Assembly (NCBI GenBank): GCA_910585465.1
Contig: CAJUEW010000001.1
Coordinates: forward strand, 372,001 to 436,000
Direction: 5' to 3'
DNA length: 64,000 nt
From: an uncultured Lachnospiraceae bacterium
GTDB lineage: Bacteria; Bacillota; Clostridia; Lachnospirales; Lachnospiraceae
The position numbers were made by a program, and so were the translations under genes. Numbering within the stretch: the stretch's first letter is position 1; each line of letters begins with the position of its first letter. Of this stretch, positions 61,852-64,000 are shown one piece after another. The notes beneath the pieces were generated by a model. That model was not told the DNA's origin and searched no databases. It saw only the letters and a program-made list of their open reading frames with translations.

Positions 61852-62001
61852 TTATTTTTTATCTGGCAACGATTCCTTTTTCTTCTTTTCCGAAGAGTAA
61901 AGCAGCTTACAGCCATACTGATCTTCAAACAGCATCAACAGTATATTCTCTATCTGCTTTTTTCTTTCTTCCGACATTTCCATATCATACTGCCATTCCA
62001 T
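61852..62001 (-). CDS. Small ORF of 49 codons at the head of the cargo operon
   Basis: The ORF starts MEWQYDMEMSEERKKQIENI, continues with a leucine-rich helix and QYGCKLLYSSEK, and ends in a lysine-rich tail. A strong ribosome site (GGAGGG, with six bases to the ATG) favours real translation. A sigma-D-like promoter sequence lies just upstream. It is the gene closest to the recombinase gene and divergent from it. Small charged proteins in this position could be regulatory or help recombination direction, but no family is recognised. It has one helix-forming segment and one cysteine. Confidence 0.55.
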   Translation of the reverse strand: MEWQYDMEMSEERKKQIENILLMLFEDQYGCKLLYSSEKKKKESLPDKK

Positions 62002-62030
62002 GCAATCCCTCCTCTGTATAAAATATGCCC

Positions 62031-62058
62031 TTATCGGTTGTCCCTATCTCCTGATTTT
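62031..62058 (-). promoter_or_regulatory. Candidate sigma-D-like promoter for the cargo operon
   Basis: On the minus strand ACCGATAA (62038 to 62031) matches seven of eight bases of the sigma-28 -10 element. AAAA (62058 to 62055), 16 bases upstream, matches three of four bases of the -35 element. A start site near 62024 would leave a short leader carrying the ribosome site of the 49-codon ORF. Confidence 0.4.
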
Positions 62059-62098
62059 CCAGTATTTCAAGCTGTGCCTTTTACGTCCATTTTTGCGA

Positions 62099-62127
62099 TT
62101 GTACAGGTACAGTCAAACATATATTAT
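62099..62127 (+). promoter_or_regulatory. Possible promoter of the recombinase gene
   Basis: TTGTAC and TATTAT, separated by 17 bases, lie about 20 bases upstream of ATG 62146. The -35 element matches the consensus only in the first three bases, so the call is tentative. Confidence 0.35.
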
Positions 62128-62145
62128 ACAGAAGGAGATATTATC

Positions 62146-63510
62146 ATGATTCGTTGCGCACTTTATCCACGGGTATCTACCGAAGAACAGCATATGAACG
62201 GACTCTCCCTGCCTGCCCAGCGTCAGGCGCTTGAAGAATATGCAGAACGTATGAATTATCAGATTGTGGGAATCTATGCAGATGAAGGTATTTCCGCCCG
62301 AAAACCAGTCAGTAAAAGACCTGCCTTACTCCGGCTTCTCGGGGATGTAAAACAGAATAAAATTGATATTATTCTTGTTACCAAGCTGGATCGCTGGTTC
62401 AGAAATATAAAAGAGTACCAGCTTACCCAGGAAATTCTGGAGGCCCATAACTGCTACTGGAAAACTATTTACGAGGATTATGATACCTCTACCGCTAATG
62501 GACAGATGGTTGTGAATATTATGCTGGCCGTTGCCCAGAACGAGGCTGACCGGACCTCTGAGCGAATCAGGACTGTATTCGCCTACAAAGAGTCCATCGG
62601 CGAGGTAAAAACCGGCATGTGCGCCCCTTACGGATACCGAATTGTTCAAAATCAAATCCGGAAGGATCCGGATGCGGCTCCTATTGTCCGGGAAGCTTAC
62701 GCATACTATTTTAAGTGCTATTCTGTCCGTAAAGTATATACACATCTGGTTGAGCAATACGGCAGCGCCGCGCCTTCCTTTAATAAGGTAGACCGTCTTT
62801 TTAAAAACGAAAAATATTGCGGACGCTGGCGTGAAAACCCGCAATATTGCGAGCCGTACATAACCCCTGAACAATTTGACAAAATACAGTCCGTAAAAAA
62901 CAGCCGCACCTTTTCCCTGTCCGGAGAGGCTTACATATTTTCCGGACTGATCCGCTGTCCCCTCTGCGGCCGGCTTTACACCGGAGCTAAAAATAACCGT
63001 ATCCTGAAAAACGGCTCTGTCAGCCGCAGAAAGCAGTACCGGTGCCTGCCAAAATATAATACCCCGGACAGTCACAAAGGCGGAACTCCTATTCTGACCG
63101 AAAAATACGTGGAAAAATTTATGCTGGAGCATGTAGTTGAGCAGCTAAATGAAGATATTTTAGAAAGCGCAAAGCACGCTGTTTTGGAAAAGTCAAAAAT
63201 AAAAGGATCTCGGGAATCTGTTCAGGCAGAGCTTGATCGGCTGAATACTATGTACCAAAAGGGCCGTATATCGGAAAAATACTATGAAAGCCAATATGTC
63301 CTGCTTTCCAGGCAGTTAGACAAACTGAAAATGAACGCGGCCACTATAGAGTCCTATACGCCTCCTCCGAAGATTTTTTCCGGAAACTGGCAGTCAGTCT
63401 ACTATGAGTTAAATGCCGAACACCGCAATGTATTCTGGAAAAGTATTATCAAAGAAATTTATTTGGATATGAATACCCGGAAAATAGCAGGCTTTCAATT
63501 CTTAATTTAA
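62146..63510 (+). CDS. Large serine recombinase (integrase)
   Basis: This enzyme catalyses site-specific integration between attP and attB, and excision with a directionality factor. The 454-residue product has the resolvase domain (about 1-150) with nucleophile S11 in LYPRVSTEEQ, QRQALEEYAERMNYQIVGIY and VTKLDRWFRNIKEYQLTQEI. A recombinase domain follows (about 160-260, APYGYRIVQNQIRKDP), then a zinc-ribbon-like part (IRCPLCGRLYTGAKN, YRCLPKYN) and a coiled coil (SVQAELDRLNTMYQKGRISE) typical of large serine integrases. The expected fourth Cys in the ribbon appears to be replaced, with H nearby. ATG 62146 follows GAAGGAGAT. The stop codon is immediately followed by the P-arm of attR. Confidence 0.95.
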   Translation: MIRCALYPRVSTEEQHMNGLSLPAQRQALEEYAERMNYQIVGIYADEGISARKPVSKRPALLRLLGDVKQNKIDIILVTKLDRWFRNIKEYQLTQEILEAHNCYWKTIYEDYDTSTANGQMVVNIMLAVAQNEADRTSERIRTVFAYKESIGEVKTGMCAPYGYRIVQNQIRKDPDAAPIVREAYAYYFKCYSVRKVYTHLVEQYGSAAPSFNKVDRLFKNEKYCGRWRENPQYCEPYITPEQFDKIQSVKNSRTFSLSGEAYIFSGLIRCPLCGRLYTGAKNNRILKNGSVSRRKQYRCLPKYNTPDSHKGGTPILTEKYVEKFMLEHVVEQLNEDILESAKHAVLEKSKIKGSRESVQAELDRLNTMYQKGRISEKYYESQYVLLSRQLDKLKMNAATIESYTPPPKIFSGNWQSVYYELNAEHRNVFWKSIIKEIYLDMNTRKIAGFQFLI

Positions 63511-63537
63511 CAGTGTAGTTTTTTTCGTTTTCGGTAG
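63511..63537 (+). other. attR: right recombination junction
   Basis: Bases 63511-63535 are the element arm, starting CAGTGTAGTTTTTTT directly after the recombinase stop codon. The core CGGTAG is at 63532-63537, and the host gene resumes afterwards with GAATTTGAACC. The likely crossover dinucleotide is AG at 63536-63537. Joining this arm to the attL arm gives a near-dyad site of 52 bases. Confidence 0.85.
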
Positions 63538-63965
63538 AATTTGAACCATCTGCCACCGCCCTGGAATCAGAAGGAGCCGGATATGTGGTAGCCTCCCTGG
63601 GAGAAGCCTCCGGTTATGTTCCCTACACAGCCTACAGTGTAAAGAAAAGTTATCTGGCAGAGCATCCTGACACCCTGCAGGCATTCACCAATGCGCTTCA
63701 GAAGGGAATGGAATATGTGAAAACTCACACTCCGGAAGAAATTGCGAAGGTGATCCAGCCACAGTTTGAAGAAACAGATCTGGAAACAATCACCGCCATT
63801 GTCACCAGATATTATGAACAGGATACCTGGAAAGACAATCTGGTCTTTGAGAAGGAAAGCTTTGACCTTCTTCAGAACATCCTTCAGGAGGCAGGCGAGC
63901 TTCCTGCATGGACTCCTTACGAGGAACTGGTGAATACAGAATTCGCCACCAAAGCAGCCAATTAG
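63537..63965 (+). pseudogene. ABC-transporter substrate-binding lipoprotein, 3' fragment
   Basis: This is the downstream part of the gene that begins at 41988. It encodes 142 residues continuing the second lobe: SATALESEGAGYVVASLGEA, TAYSVKKSYLAEHPDTLQAF, HTPEEIAKVIQPQFEETDLE and YYEQDTWKDNLVFEKESFDL. It is in the same frame as the 5' half when joined at CGGTAG. No start codon with a ribosome site serves it in the integrated state, so it is probably silent. Further transporter genes (permease, ATPase) would be expected beyond the window end. Confidence 0.9.
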
Positions 63966-64000
63966 CCACATGTAGTTTTTAATACTATTTTTCTTGACAT

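Larger units (their letters stand above)
42553..63537. mobile_element. 20,985-bp serine-recombinase element with phosphonate-glycan cargo
   Basis: The borders are set by the shared core CGGTAG and by exact restoration of the host reading frame when the inside is removed. The only mobility gene is a large serine recombinase at 62146-63510, directly beside the right end. No phage structural, conjugation, relaxase or replication gene was recognised. Cargo is an operon-like run of sugar- and phosphonate-modifying genes on the minus strand plus one PASTA-domain gene. The cargo looks AT-richer than the flagellar region, which fits acquisition from elsewhere. It might be an integrative element that uses helper functions, or a decayed or specialised switch element. 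Confidence 0.88.

Noticed and set aside
62038..62145. Longer recombinase starting at 62038
   Set aside because: The extra N-terminal residues have no resolvase features, while ATG 62146 has GAAGGAGAT at ideal spacing and begins the catalytic domain correctly.
62326..63132. 268-codon minus-strand ORF opposite the recombinase gene
   Set aside because: It is a shadow of the recombinase frame, which has intact domains; the antisense product shows no recognisable domain.
42553..63537. Prophage or conjugative element
   Set aside because: No capsid, terminase, lysis, relaxase, type IV secretion or replication gene is recognisable among the cargo genes.

Overview
The window looks like chromosome from a flagellated Clostridia bacterium, most likely Lachnospiraceae. 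The evidence is a Firmicute-type motility cluster (FlgM/FlgN, FliW/CsrA, FliY, CheC/CheD/CheV, sigma-D, a FlhB-like orphan) combined with LicD, DUF4422 and CDP-polyol genes of a kind common in gut Clostridia. No species can be named from the sequence alone, and I saw no rRNA, tRNA or CRISPR array.

Positions 1-41,700 are almost entirely motility genes. A minus-strand unit (1-2018) holds a FliK-like protein, an orphan FlhB C-domain and a lytic transglycosylase behind a sigma-D-like promoter. A plus-strand unit (2227-7277) is flgM-flgN-flgK-flgL-DUF6470-fliW-csrA and ends in a strong terminator. After a lone nucleotidyltransferase gene (minus strand) comes fliD-fliS-fliT plus a second FliD-like gene (8620-13275, minus). 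The main fla/che operon runs on the minus strand from flgB (40014) to a ComFB-domain gene (13435): flgB, fliE-F-G-H-I-J-K, flgD, TIGR02530, flgE, flbD, motA-B, fliM, cheY, flgC, fliY-O-P-Q-R, flhB, flhA, sigD, two FlgF/G-type genes, cheC, cheD, cheV, a ParA ATPase and comFB-like. Flagellin, cheA/B/R/W, fliL, flhF and flhG are not in the window.

A plus-strand GT2/TPR glycosyltransferase (40572-41672) separates the motility cluster from an ABC-transporter substrate-binding lipoprotein gene. That gene is split into 41988-42551 and 63537-63965. Between the halves lies a 20,985-bp element bounded by a shared 6-bp core (CGGTAG). Joining the halves at the core restores an in-frame protein of 330 residues. 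A large serine recombinase gene sits at the right end, its stop codon next to the recombination site. Joining the element's two ends gives a 52-bp near-symmetrical site centred on AG, as expected for a serine-integrase attP.

The cargo is an operon-like array of 18 larger genes on the minus strand, probably led by a 49-codon ORF, with one PASTA-domain gene on the plus strand beside attL. It encodes PEP mutase fused to a cytidylyltransferase, phosphonopyruvate decarboxylase, two further nucleotidyltransferases, three LicD-type transferases, glycosyltransferases, a methyltransferase, an NAD-dependent epimerase, an oxidoreductase, a ribulose-phosphate epimerase and several proteins sharing one Rossmann-like module. 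Together they read as a pathway that makes a phosphonate, probably activates it with CMP and attaches it to a surface glycan. No phage, conjugation or replication gene was recognised, so this is a compact, recombinase-only element whose precise excision would restore a transporter gene and remove the glycan pathway.
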